A stretch of 61,382 nucleotides of DNA from an uncultured Clostridia bacterium (GCA_944381215.1 CALWKF010000008.1:1-61382); one strand, 5' to 3'; counted from the first letter of the stretch, positions 32,581 through 40,980 are shown. The notes: generated by a model from the sequence alone, not told the origin. A program made the numbers and translations.

Positions 32581-33279
32581 ATGAGTAAAATGTCTATTCA
32601 AGGGCTGGCCATTTGCGTGATTGTCGCGCTGTTGGTTTGCGCAATTCCTTTTGGCGGAGCAAGCGGAATTGTGAGTGCTGACACCGTGGAAAACGAAATA
32701 ACAGCGACAGTCATAGGCGAGTCGAGTATAAAGGTTGACCCAGATCGCGCGAATGTATCTGTATCAATACAAAATGTGGATATGGATGTCAACGAGTCGA
32801 AAGAAGCAACTCTAAATCTATATGCGAGCGCGTTAGAATGTCTGCAAGTTTGGGGTATTGAACGCCCTGATGTAAACGTGTCCTATTTCCGCACTTATCC
32901 AAGCTACGACTACCAGGAGTGCAGAACCTTAACGGGATATTATGCTGTACTAAATTTTAGTTTTATGGTAAAAAATCTCGATAATTTAAACGAAATTCTC
33001 GACCAATTATTTAATGTAGGCATTACCACAATCGACCACATTAATTTCGAAGTAAGCGACATTAGTGGTATTTATAATGATTTGCTTGCCCAAGCACTCG
33101 ACAACGCGCACGACAAGGCCTGCACTTTACTAAACAAAGCGGAAGTTGAGTTGCTGAAATTTAGAGAGGAAAATGTTTATAATTGCACGAGTGTATACAA
33201 GAGCACTTTTGACGCAACCAATATTGATTTAACTAGCCAAATTACACTGTCTGCAAAAGTAACTGCTACCTTTAAATAA
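32581..33279 (+). CDS. SIMPL (DUF541) domain secreted protein
   Basis: Start ATG 32581 (AGGTGA 5 bases upstream), not 32566. 232 residues. Signal peptide (IQGLAICVIVALLVCAIPF) is followed by the SIMPL domain: TVIGESSIKVDPDRANVSVSI, SKEATLNLYASALECL, TGYYAVLNFSFMVKNLDNL, GITTIDHINFEVSD, and the ending QITLSAKVTATFK. SIMPL proteins are periplasmic or extracytoplasmic, of poorly known function. No lipobox, so secreted or membrane-tethered. Confidence 0.88.
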   Translation: MSKMSIQGLAICVIVALLVCAIPFGGASGIVSADTVENEITATVIGESSIKVDPDRANVSVSIQNVDMDVNESKEATLNLYASALECLQVWGIERPDVNVSYFRTYPSYDYQECRTLTGYYAVLNFSFMVKNLDNLNEILDQLFNVGITTIDHINFEVSDISGIYNDLLAQALDNAHDKACTLLNKAEVELLKFREENVYNCTSVYKSTFDATNIDLTSQITLSAKVTATFK

Positions 33280-33291
33280 TAAAAAAATCAT

Positions 33292-33330
33292 AAAAAAACA
33301 CGTTAAAATTCAATTTTTAACGTGTTTTTT
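33292..33330. terminator. Strong bidirectional terminator
   Basis: AAAAAAACACGTTAAAA pairs with TTTTTAACGTGTTTTTT; shared by the SIMPL gene and the converging GNAT gene. Confidence 0.9.
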
Positions 33331-33847
33331 GTTTGTTAAAATTCATTTTTTTTAATTTAAATGCATTTTTAGTGCATACATAAAAGTCATCATCTTTTAT
33401 ATTATTAAAAAAATCAAGTTGATAAGGTTTTTCATCTGTTAGTTTAAAGCCAAAGCGGGTATAAATTTTCTTTGCTATCACGTTGTCCTTGTGTACCCAT
33501 AAATAAATATTATCATTGTTTTTGTTAAAGAAATCGGTTAATAAATATTTTATAAGATTTGTAGCAATATGTTGATTTTGATATTTTTTAGCCGTATTTA
33601 CGTCCATAATATAATATTTCTGCGTTTCAGGATAAAATCTAACAAAAGCGTAAGCCACCGCTTCGCTTTCATAGGAGCACAATATCATATAAGTATTATT
33701 TGACGTGAACATTTCATCATAATGGTCGTAAAGTTTATTGAGATATTGTGCTGGCGTCTCCAAGATTGCCGAAATGTTTTCTAATACTTTTGACCTGTTT
33801 TTGTCATAATTTTGTTTTGTAATTATAGTATTTTTAATAATTTCCAT
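33317..33847 (-). CDS. GNAT-family N-acetyltransferase
   Basis: 176 residues. Acetyl-CoA-binding motif A reads YIMDVNTAKKYQNQHIATNLIKYLL (a Q/N-variant of R-x-x-G-x-A), followed by IYLWVHKDNVIAKKIYTRFGF (motif B). The substrate is unknown. It overlaps the DUF2188 gene by 14 bases and is co-transcribed with it. Confidence 0.85.
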   Translation of the reverse strand: MEIIKNTIITKQNYDKNRSKVLENISAILETPAQYLNKLYDHYDEMFTSNNTYMILCSYESEAVAYAFVRFYPETQKYYIMDVNTAKKYQNQHIATNLIKYLLTDFFNKNNDNIYLWVHKDNVIAKKIYTRFGFKLTDEKPYQLDFFNNIKDDDFYVCTKNAFKLKKMNFNKQKTR

Positions 33848-34070
33848 AACTTTTCAAATTCTTTTTCTTTTGAAATTTTCCGTCTTTTTTGTAAACTACA
33901 AATTTTTGATTTTGATTCTCGCTCAAAACTTTTGCGCGGGCAAGGGCCTCTTCTTTTGTCTTTTTGCTGTCGATAATTCGCTCAGCACCGTCCTTTTTAA
34001 TGTTCCACTTTTTGTTTACGCTGTCATAAACGACGCGGTAGAGTCCTTTTCTTTTTTGTTCATCTTCCAT
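33834..34070 (-). CDS. DUF2188-family small protein
   Basis: 78 residues with AAAGGAG upstream. YRVVYDSVNKKWNIKKDGAERI, KTKEEALARAKVLSENQNQ, FVVYKKDGK is the DUF2188 pattern (beta-beta-alpha-beta; function unknown). It leads a two-gene unit with the acetyltransferase. Confidence 0.8.
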   Translation of the reverse strand: MEDEQKRKGLYRVVYDSVNKKWNIKKDGAERIIDSKKTKEEALARAKVLSENQNQKFVVYKKDGKFQKKKNLKSYGNY

Positions 34071-34186
34071 TTTTCTTTCTCCTTTTGTTTATATTATAAT
34101 TATATCATATTTTGCCTAAAAGTGAATACTTTTTTTAAAATTTTTTTGATTTTTTATAGGTTGATAATTTTCGAAACTATAAAAAT

Positions 34187-34210
34187 AAGTACTATGCATT
34201 GCATAATACC
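34187..34210. repeat. (A/G)GTACTATGCA motif with inverted partner
   Basis: AAGTACTATGCAT is followed at once by TGCATAATACC, an imperfect inverted copy, making a palindrome-like site. Confidence 0.7.
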
Positions 34211-34270
34211 TATTTTTTTGTGTAATTTTTGCGTATTTTTGCCCATTTTTTATGTATTTTTTAGTATTTT

Positions 34271-35017
34271 TTATATTAAAAGGGTAAATAGATATATAAT
34301 TAAAATGTGCGCGGGGTAGAAAATGTAAAATAACCATTTGAGAGAGTGCTTGCCTTTTTCGCCGTTGTAAAGCATGAGTAGTGGCAGTGCGAGCAGTGCA
34401 AACAGGCTTAGGTAACTGCCGAAATTAGTCATGTTTGACACGATAAAGTTGGACAGCCAGTCAAGAATCATAAGTAGTGAGGCAACACACCAGAGCCACA
34501 CACGATGGTGCTTGAAGTCGGCATTGTAGAATATGTAAAAGGTTGCGGTTAATAACACTCCGTAGATGCCGTACGATACTGTAATACCGAGTCCATCGAG
34601 CACGAACACAAGTAGCAAAATCGCGATTATCAAGACAACATAAAAGGGAGTTAGGCCCTTGTCTTTTTTGATTTGGTCGATTAGTTGTAGAACCAAAAGC
34701 GATATGAAGAACGTAAACAGAATATTCAGGTCGAAAAGGTTGTTATTTAGCGCGAAGTAGTAAATCGGTTGCGTAATGATTGCAAACGCAAGTAGTGTGA
34801 GCGCGTACCGAGCCTTGCTGTGGGTGTGTCGCCAGCCCTCAGCGATAAAAAAGGCGAAAATCGGGAACGATATTCTGCCGATTACTCTCAACACGAAATA
34901 CAACCAAACGAGCCCCCACGACTCGAAAACGGCTTGGCCAATAATCGCGCCGATGTGGTCAATAAACATCGTAATAAGCGCAATCCATTTTAGTGCCATT
35001 CTATTAATTTTAATCAT
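34271..35017 (-). CDS. TraX-family membrane protein
   Basis: 248 residues, eight or so hydrophobic helices. The start LKWIALITMFIDHIGAIIG, RVIGRISFPIFAFFIAEGWRHT and YPAHILIIYLF are TraX signatures. TraX of F plasmid acetylates pilin; chromosomal relatives likely acylate surface polymers. ATG 35017 has no ribosome site and lies 6 bases after a TAAAAT box (leaderless). Confidence 0.9.
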   Translation of the reverse strand: MIKINRMALKWIALITMFIDHIGAIIGQAVFESWGLVWLYFVLRVIGRISFPIFAFFIAEGWRHTHSKARYALTLLAFAIITQPIYYFALNNNLFDLNILFTFFISLLVLQLIDQIKKDKGLTPFYVVLIIAILLLVFVLDGLGITVSYGIYGVLLTATFYIFYNADFKHHRVWLWCVASLLMILDWLSNFIVSNMTNFGSYLSLFALLALPLLMLYNGEKGKHSLKWLFYIFYPAHILIIYLFTLLI

Positions 35018-35023
35018 ATTTCA

Positions 35024-35052
35024 ATTTTAATACAACGCTGTGAAAAAATCAA
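35024..35052 (-). promoter_or_regulatory. Leaderless promoter of the TraX-family gene
   Basis: Minus strand: TTGATT (35047-35052), 17 bases, TAAAAT (35024-35029), 6 bases, ATG. Confidence 0.6.
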
Positions 35053-35181
35053 TTTTTTATATACAAATATTACAAATTTCAAAATGTTTAAAAAACAAGA
35101 AATTATTAAAATCAGTGGTATTAAACTTGACTTGGAGTATATAATCAATTAAAAAATATTTAATAAATCAGCATTTTTCAT

Positions 35182-35210
35182 AAAAAAGTGCAAATTATTT
35201 GCATTTTTTC
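35182..35210. terminator. Hairpin between divergent TraX and NadR-like genes
   Basis: AAAAAAGTGCAAA pairs with TTTGCATTTTTT. A terminator shape in a divergent promoter region is unexpected; it may insulate the two promoters. Confidence 0.5.
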
Positions 35211-35262
35211 TTGTTTTTTGATAGATTTATGCTAGATTTTATAAAATTTATTGGAGGCAAGC

Positions 35263-35778
35263 ATGCTAACAGGGCTATTCGTTGGAAAATTTCTTCCGCC
35301 ACACAAGGGGCACAAGTTCGCAATTTTAGAGGCGAAAAAGCAGTGCGACAAGCTGTATTTGGTCGTTGGCTACGAGCCGAATGTTACTAAAGAACTTTGC
35401 GAAAAAGCGGGTTTGCCGACTATTACCTTGGAGCAAAAGCTTGCTTGGTGGCGCGAGGAGTTGAAGGGCGAAAGCGGTATCATTATCCTAGGCGAAGACG
35501 AGACTGGCATCCCCGATTACCCAGCGGGCTGGGAAGAGTGGTCAAGGCGCACCCAAAATCTAGTAGGAGAGCGGATAGACATAATTTTCGGGAGCGAAAT
35601 CGGTTACGCCGAATACTATAAAAAGTATTTTCCAAACAGCAGGTATGTTTTACAGGATGTGGACCGCAAAAATGTGCACATCAGCTCGACCCTAATTCGC
35701 GGGAATTTGGCCAAAAACCTCGACTACATCATCGACTCTGCACGTCCTTTTTTCGAAAAAATCATAAAAAACAAGTAA
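35263..35778 (+). CDS. NadR-like nucleotidyltransferase (NMN adenylyltransferase domain)
   Basis: Start ATG 35263 with GGAGG (35253-35257). 171 residues. The nucleotidyl-transferase motifs are GLFVGKFLPPHKGHKFAI (the H-x-G-H site) and HISSTLIRG (ISST-x-R). DYPAGWEEWSRR and IIFGSEIGYAEYY are typical of the NadR adenylyltransferase domain, which makes NAD from NMN. It lacks the C-terminal ribosylnicotinamide kinase and the N-terminal repressor HTH of enterobacterial NadR. Confidence 0.85.
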   Translation: MLTGLFVGKFLPPHKGHKFAILEAKKQCDKLYLVVGYEPNVTKELCEKAGLPTITLEQKLAWWREELKGESGIIILGEDETGIPDYPAGWEEWSRRTQNLVGERIDIIFGSEIGYAEYYKKYFPNSRYVLQDVDRKNVHISSTLIRGNLAKNLDYIIDSARPFFEKIIKNK

Positions 35779-35848
35779 AACGAAAATATTGTAAAAAACA
35801 AACAAAGTCATTATAAAATTGAAAAAATAATTAAGAACTACATTCTAC

Positions 35849-35891
35849 TGAACTGCACCCCAAAAAGTGTCCAACTTTTGGGGTGCGTTCA
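35849..35891. repeat. Palindrome resembling joined IS3-family ends
   Basis: TGAACTGCACCCCAAAAAGT (35849-35868) faces ACTTTTGGGGTGCGTTCA (35874-35891). The ACTGCACCCCAAAAAGT text is like the terminal inverted repeats of IS150-group elements. No transposase is nearby. Confidence 0.5.
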
Positions 35892-35903
35892 CTTAGGTAA
35901 TAT

Positions 35904-35962
35904 AAAAGGAACTTTACAAAAATAGCAAAGTTCCTTTTCTTATTTTCTGCTAGTTTCAAAAG
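35904..35962. repeat. Second copy of the GGAACT hairpin repeat
   Basis: AAAAGGAACTTT pairs with AAAGTTCCTTTT, followed by TATTTTCTGCTAGTTTCAAAAG. The same arrangement occurs at 10984-11046. It also serves as a possible terminator for both neighbours. Confidence 0.6.
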
Positions 35963-35984
35963 TTTGTGATTTTTGAGGTGTTTT

Positions 35985-36449
35985 TTATACTAGGCGGTGG
36001 TGGTTGATCGTGGGCATTTTTCCTGTTTCAGTAAACTCAATTGTGGCATAGGTGCCCGTCTGTCGGTCCTTGATTGACCCAGGGTTGACGAAAACCACGC
36101 CGTTCCGCGTAAAATACTCGGGCTTGTGCGTGTGCCCAAATAAAACTATATCAGCACCCTGCTCAAAAGCGTATTTTACAAGCTTTTCGGGGTCCTTTTT
36201 GCAGTCGAAAAGGTGCCCGTGAGTGTACAAAATCACGCGCTTGTCATACTCGACCTTGCCGATGTTCCCAATGCGCCCATTGAGGTCGCAGTTTCCACGC
36301 ACGGCATACATTTGCCCCGCAAACTTGATGTCCTCTAGGTCCGCAAGGCCGTCGCCTAAGTGAATTAGCACATCGGGCTTTTCGCGGTCAATCGCCGTGA
36401 GAATTGTGCCCACATTTCCGTGGGAATCAGATACAACTAAAATTTTCAT
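35985..36449 (-). CDS. YfcE/MJ0936-type metallophosphoesterase
   Basis: Start ATG 36449: a perfect promoter sits just before it, so the longer frame to 36527 is not translated. 154 residues. Metal ligands: SDSHGN (D and H), HLGDG (D), RGNCD (N), THGH and GHTHKP (H-x-H). These enzymes cleave phosphodiesters such as bis-p-nitrophenyl phosphate and possibly cyclic nucleotides. Leaderless start. Confidence 0.9.
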   Translation of the reverse strand: MKILVVSDSHGNVGTILTAIDREKPDVLIHLGDGLADLEDIKFAGQMYAVRGNCDLNGRIGNIGKVEYDKRVILYTHGHLFDCKKDPEKLVKYAFEQGADIVLFGHTHKPEYFTRNGVVFVNPGSIKDRQTGTYATIEFTETGKMPTINHHRLV

Positions 36450-36455
36450 ACTTAA

Positions 36456-36484
36456 ATTATATAAAATCGCCCGCCTTTTTGCAA
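36456..36484 (-). promoter_or_regulatory. Leaderless promoter of the phosphodiesterase gene
   Basis: Minus strand: TTGCAA (36479-36484), 17 bases, TATAAT (36456-36461), 6 bases, ATG. The clearest of the leaderless set. Confidence 0.8.
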
Positions 36485-36985
36485 GCAATTTATTCAAATT
36501 TCCGATATTTTTTGACATTATACACATTAATCATTAATAATTGTAAAATTATAAATTAACATTGCCAAATATTTTGATTAAAAATTTTTTAATTTTGCCT
36601 TGTTTATTTTAGAATGACAAAATCTATTTTAATTAATAATAAATTCTGCCTTTTTAAATCAATCTAAAATTTTTTAATTAGTATTACAAAAATTAGATTG
36701 GGTAAATTAAATTTCACTTTTTAAGCGGAAAGTCGATAATTTTATGCTATTTTATTCAATTTGTTTCTAGGTGTTGTTTTATAAAAAAATCGAAAAACTT
36801 AAATTTTTTAACAAAAAATGGCAAAAATAACAGAAAAATTTGCGCTTTTTATATAAAAATTGAAGAGTTTTCGAAATTTAGCAACTTTAATTTGACAAAA
36901 ATAGCGCGAATTTTTATAATTATTTTAATTATAAAAAAGTAGTAAATCTTGGGTTTATAGACATACTAAAGGGGGAGGTTTTCGT
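36485..36985. other. AT-rich intergenic region upstream of the surface protein
   Basis: No gene is seen in about 500 bases. Long A/T stretches; the last 60 bases contain TTGACA (36893-36898) and several TATAAT-like boxes that may drive the surface protein gene. Confidence 0.45.
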
Positions 36986-38719
36986 ATGTACCCGAATTAC
37001 AAATTACGTCGATTTAATAAGGTGGTTTTTGCGGTGGCCATTCTTATACTCCTTGTGGGCGGAGTGCTTTTTGCCATTCCTACTTTCGTTGCCCCCGCCA
37101 GCGAGCCCGTCGAGGCGGTAGATACTGATTATTCTAGCAATACTGTAAATCACTACTACAATGGTACCACCTCTGGCTATAACAAATATGTTTATTGTTG
37201 TGTGTATGTTAACTGTGATAGTTTGGGTATCAGTGGTAATAGTTCTATAACTTTTCCAACTATACAGCGTTATTCAACTTCTATATATATATCAAATTAT
37301 TTAATATCATCCTCATCATCTGCAGATAGGACTGTTTATTGGTATCCCACTTCCTTTAATTTAACTATACGCCTTACTGGTTATTCATGGGTAAATTCAA
37401 TTACACAATTTTCTGCTACTTGGGGTTTTTCTTACTATTCGGATGGCACAAGTTGGGATACTGCATTAAGTGATGCAAAAAAAAAGGCGGGGAATACTAG
37501 TTATGGCGGTTCAATGACTTATACCAGGAGTGGAAGTAATTTTACTACTTCAGCATCTTTTTCTGATGCTGGTAGGAGTAATTATTTTTATTCAGATCAT
37601 GGCAAGAGTAATTCTAGATATGCAGTCCTCTATATCGACCTTGAAAAGCCCGCTAGTAGTGTGCAACAAATAGCCTACACACTTTCCTTTGACTCAAATA
37701 ATGGTAATACAATTAACAATACAATAACTACATATTATGGTAATACAATTGGCTCTTCGTTACCTACTCCTTACCGCAATAGTTACACCTTTGATGGCTG
37801 GTATATTGGTAACACAGAAATCTCTTCTTCGACTAGATGGACATGGACCTCAGACCAAATCGCGCAGGCGCGCTGGACCTTTAGCGGACCGACTTTGAGC
37901 GCAAGTGTCGGGACCGAAGGCGGAGGCACGATATCAGGGGCAAATACCGAATACGAAAATGGGGCAACGGTGCGAGTCCAAGCAATTCCAAACGAGGGTT
38001 ATGCCTTCGACTACTGGATGATGAACAACAATAGGATGACGGATAACCCTCTTGAATTCGTGATTACTACGGACACTACACTCGTGGCATACTTCCGCGA
38101 AGTACCCGTGGTCATTGTATCCTTCACGGGCGGGACTGGGACAAGTTCTAGCCAGTCGGTGGGGACGATGCATTACGTTGTAGCGACCCCGCAGTCGGGG
38201 TATTATGTCAGCACGATTACGGTTGACGGCATTTCGTTCCCCGTAAACTACTACGAGGCAGTTATGTACGGCGCGGGTAACGCGAACAGAGTTACATATT
38301 TTGCCAAAGACTCGACCAATTCAATTTCAATGTCCTTTGACTACCTGTGGGGGCGGACCGAAGTCGTGATTAACCTAACAACTGTGCGGCCGCAACTGCA
38401 AGTGCCACCCAGCACGGGCGGGGGCTTTGGAGTCTCGGGCGTCGTGGCGACTGCGACCTCGGGAGGTGAGGCGCGAATAACGGGCTTCGATACCGAGGAC
38501 GAGTACGTGCATTTTAGCGCAATTAGTTATTCGGGCTACCGCTTTGCAGGGTGGACCGCGAGCGACGGCACAAACCTAAGCGCGTACGGAGCGACCGCCG
38601 ATATACCTATGAATTTGGTAAAGGACAAGGTGATTACCGCGAATTTTGAGCCCGACCCCAGCAACTCCAGTAGCGACATCAATGACTCAAATCACAACGC
38701 GGGCGACGAATTTAATTAA
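36986..38719 (+). CDS. Membrane-anchored surface protein with InlB-type repeats
   Basis: 577 residues with GGGGGAGG before the ATG. One N-terminal membrane helix (VVFAVAILILLVGGVLFAIPTF), so tethered or signal-cleaved. Residues 50-230 are Ser/Tyr/Asn-rich, beta-like and of unknown family. Residues about 230-295 form one InlB B-repeat (TLSFDSNNGNTIN, then PYRNSYTFDGWYIG). Then two or three divergent InlB-like domains follow (ANTEYENGATVRVQAIPNEGYAFDYWM; YSGYRFAGWTASDG; ITANFEPDP). No LPXTG. The first half uses AT-rich codons, the second half GC-richer host-like codons, with a switch near base 37850, suggesting a mosaic gene. Role probably adhesion. Confidence 0.8.
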   Translation: MYPNYKLRRFNKVVFAVAILILLVGGVLFAIPTFVAPASEPVEAVDTDYSSNTVNHYYNGTTSGYNKYVYCCVYVNCDSLGISGNSSITFPTIQRYSTSIYISNYLISSSSSADRTVYWYPTSFNLTIRLTGYSWVNSITQFSATWGFSYYSDGTSWDTALSDAKKKAGNTSYGGSMTYTRSGSNFTTSASFSDAGRSNYFYSDHGKSNSRYAVLYIDLEKPASSVQQIAYTLSFDSNNGNTINNTITTYYGNTIGSSLPTPYRNSYTFDGWYIGNTEISSSTRWTWTSDQIAQARWTFSGPTLSASVGTEGGGTISGANTEYENGATVRVQAIPNEGYAFDYWMMNNNRMTDNPLEFVITTDTTLVAYFREVPVVIVSFTGGTGTSSSQSVGTMHYVVATPQSGYYVSTITVDGISFPVNYYEAVMYGAGNANRVTYFAKDSTNSISMSFDYLWGRTEVVINLTTVRPQLQVPPSTGGGFGVSGVVATATSGGEARITGFDTEDEYVHFSAISYSGYRFAGWTASDGTNLSAYGATADIPMNLVKDKVITANFEPDPSNSSSDINDSNHNAGDEFN

Positions 38720-38841
38720 TGATTTTTGATTAAAATTTGCGAAAAAAATTAAAATTAATGTGTTTTTATTGAAAAAGCTGTTTAAACTAATATTTAATAA
38801 CAAAATTAAACTTAAAAAATTTTCTTTAAGTTAAATATATT

Positions 38842-38866
38842 GCACTGGCGAACGCCAGTGCTTTTT
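38842..38866 (+). terminator. Terminator after the surface protein gene
   Basis: GCACTGGCG pairs with CGCCAGTGC, then TTTTT. Confidence 0.9.
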
Positions 38867-39023
38867 GTATAATTTGCCTTTTAAAATTTTTTTCAGTTTT
38901 ATAAATTTTGTATCATTTGGCAAAAATTGGAAAAACTGGAAATTTTTTAAAAATTTTGGCGGGCATATTTAAAAAATTCGATTTAAATTATATAATAAAG
39001 GAATGTACAAGACACTAAGACCG

Positions 39024-39062
39024 CCTTAACTTTTGCACTTTTACACAAAAGACAAGTTAAGG
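39024..39062 (+). promoter_or_regulatory. Hairpin covering the recombinase ribosome site
   Basis: CCTTAACTT (39024-39032) pairs perfectly with AAGTTAAGG (39054-39062); the right arm overlaps the Shine-Dalgarno AAGGAG (39059-39064) of the gene at 39071. The stem should restrain translation. Confidence 0.6.
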
Positions 39063-39070
39063 AGTATAAA

Positions 39071-40042
39071 ATGACACAAAAAACAACAAATTTTTATAAA
39101 AAAACGCAAAAAATTGTTAAAAAACCGAAAATTTTTAATAAAATTACGATTTCTAGGCTGGCGCGGGAGTGGTTGGCTGAAAAGCGAGCCGAGGTAAAAC
39201 GCTCCACTTTTTCGACCTACTCGATACTAATTAATCGCCATATAATTCCGTATTTTACGACCGTGCGCGTCGAGGATGTTGATATTCAGCAATTTGTTAG
39301 TGACAAAACGACGGAGCTAAGCTCAAAGACGATAAAAGACTTGCTGATAATACTAAAAATGATTTTCCGTTATGCTAACCGAAAGTACGGGGTGGTTTGC
39401 CCTGAAGTTGCGGTAAAATTCAAATTTAGCGTGGGGGAGGCTGAGGCCTTTTCGATTGATGAGCACCGCCAAATTCTCAACTACATAAGGGGCAATTTTA
39501 CCCTCAAAAATTTGGGAATTTACATCGTTCTCACGACAGGCATGCGCATTGGCGAGGTGTGTGCGTTGCGCTGGGCCGACATCGACACGCGCGAGGGAGT
39601 GATAAGGGTTACCAAGACCTTGCAACGCGTTTATGACCCCGAAAAAAGATGTACGCAACTCGTGCTCGACAGCCCAAAAACCAGCTCGTCGGTGCGCGAA
39701 ATTCCAATTTGTTTTGACCTTTTGCGAGTGTTGAGGCCGTTAAGTAAGGTCGTGAGTGCTGACAATTTCGTGCTAACAAACACAATGTACCCGCTCGAGC
39801 CTCGAACTTACCGCGAGCACTATCGTCGCGTGCTGAAAAACTTGGGTATCAAGTACCGAAAATTTCACATCCTTAGGCATAGTTTCGCCACTCGCTGTAT
39901 TGAGAGCAATTGCGATTACAAAACTTTGAGCGCGCTACTCGGGCATACAAGTATTGCCACGACCCTCAATTTATATGTACATCCCAACACTGCACAAAAG
40001 CGCAAGTGCATTCATAAAATGCTAAAATCGCTAAATATTTAA
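39071..40042 (+). CDS. Tyrosine recombinase, stand-alone (possible DNA invertase)
   Basis: 323 residues. Core-binding SAM-like domain (about 25-110) and catalytic domain with Arg159 (TTGMRIGEV), Lys203 (SPKTSSS), His266 and Arg269 (HILRHSFATR), His292 (LLGHTS) and Tyr302 (LNLYVHP). It lacks the AP2-type arm domain of the element integrase at 1783 and has host-like codon use; no other element genes adjoin it. Small recombinases of this kind next to surface-protein genes are often phase-variation invertases; no inverted-repeat pair was found by eye here. It could alternatively be a relic integrase. Confidence 0.85.
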   Translation: MTQKTTNFYKKTQKIVKKPKIFNKITISRLAREWLAEKRAEVKRSTFSTYSILINRHIIPYFTTVRVEDVDIQQFVSDKTTELSSKTIKDLLIILKMIFRYANRKYGVVCPEVAVKFKFSVGEAEAFSIDEHRQILNYIRGNFTLKNLGIYIVLTTGMRIGEVCALRWADIDTREGVIRVTKTLQRVYDPEKRCTQLVLDSPKTSSSVREIPICFDLLRVLRPLSKVVSADNFVLTNTMYPLEPRTYREHYRRVLKNLGIKYRKFHILRHSFATRCIESNCDYKTLSALLGHTSIATTLNLYVHPNTAQKRKCIHKMLKSLNI

Positions 40043-40345
40043 TTTATTCAATATATTAAAATGAATCTTTATTAGTTGCAACTTACCCGCAAAATCTAGT
40101 CACTATGTCGCAAAATTTAATCACTATATTTTATGAAATTGCACTTATAAATTTTTTCGGCAATTATTAAAATTTAAAACAAAAGGCTGAATATAAAACA
40201 AAAAAAATACTCTTATATTTTAAGAGTATTTTCTATTTATTTAAGTATCTTTTATTTATTTTTTTAGAGTTTATACGAGGGAATTTATCTGGTGTTTTTC
40301 AAGTTGTTTGGGTTTAATTATTGGTATTCTCGAAGTTGCTAAAAT
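40043..40345. other. Intergenic region with terminator and repeated motif
   Basis: Contains ACCCGCAAAATCTAGTCACTAT and TCGCAAAATTTAATCACTAT (40084-40130), two variants of a motif also seen at 23272, then a terminator (AATACTCTTA/TAAGAGTATT, 40207-40230). The rest holds no gene on either strand. Confidence 0.45.
40207..40233 (+). terminator. Terminator after the recombinase gene
   Basis: AATACTCTTA pairs with TAAGAGTATT, then TTCTATTT. Confidence 0.7.
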
Positions 40346-40472
40346 TTATTTTTTCGCGTTTTGAGAGTTATTTGAGTCGATTTTATTAGTATTTTCGGCG
40401 GTGCTTTGGCTTGTTTCGTCAGTATTTGGGGATGTGTTTGAGTTTATTTCGTTAGTGTTTTTAGAAATCGGC
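40346..40472 (-). pseudogene. Frameshifted C-terminal tail of the 40473 gene
   Basis: One base away from the stop of the next gene, the other frame continues on the minus strand as KPISKNTNEINSN, TDETSQSTAENTNKIDSNN, SQNAKK and stops at 40346-40348. The Asn/Thr/Glu/Ser composition matches the tail it adjoins, so the gene probably once ended here. Confidence 0.6.
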
Positions 40473-40973
40473 TTAGTTTGTTTTCTCCGTATTTTCGATG
40501 ATGTTTAAATTTGCTTCTTCGGCATTTTGAGAGGCTGTAGCGTCTTGATTGCTTGGGGGTGTGTCTTCGTTTTGTTCCGAAATACTTGATTCAGTATTTT
40601 CAGTATTTTCAGTATTTTCAGTATTTTCATCGATTGGCTCGTTCTTTTGATAAAATGCCGAAATAATAGTACCAGCGACTAGCAAAACGCCCATGATGAC
40701 AGCGATTATATAGGTTATCGAGTCGCTCTGGTCGGTGAGGCCGTACGAGGTGCGCACGCAAACTATTGCTATAACTCCCGCAATCAACAGGCCTATCCAA
40801 ATAGGGTAGAAGATTTGGCCAAAAAGTTTGCGCTTTTTCGGGTCTTGCCAGATGTTAAGGTTAAACCTGTGTTGTTTTGTAGGGGTCTCTAGGTTTTCCT
40901 GGGTGTTTAATTCGGACTTCGCCTTGATCTCTACGGCTTCCTGATTTTCGATATTTAAATTTTTGTTTTCCAT
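40473..40973 (-). CDS. Two-TM protein with repetitive Glu-Asn-Thr tail
   Basis: Start ATG 40973, since the in-frame TTG at 41009 is part of the -35 box of a leaderless promoter. 166 residues: charged N-terminus, two membrane helices (IFYPIWIGLLIAGVIAIVCV; YIIAVIMGVLLVAGTIISAFY), then a cytoplasmic or external tail with ENT repeats (ENTENTENTE) and low-complexity Ser/Asn/Glu text. The triplet repeat is slippage-prone and the tail is frameshifted. Resembles in build the protein at 42038. Family unknown. Confidence 0.6.
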   Translation of the reverse strand: MENKNLNIENQEAVEIKAKSELNTQENLETPTKQHRFNLNIWQDPKKRKLFGQIFYPIWIGLLIAGVIAIVCVRTSYGLTDQSDSITYIIAVIMGVLLVAGTIISAFYQKNEPIDENTENTENTENTESSISEQNEDTPPSNQDATASQNAEEANLNIIENTEKTN

Positions 40974-40980
40974 AGCTATT

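Noticed and set aside
39071..40042. XerC/XerD chromosome dimer resolvase
   Set aside because: The N-terminal half and the SPKTSSS segment look like integrase/invertase types rather than Xer, and no dif-like site is seen.
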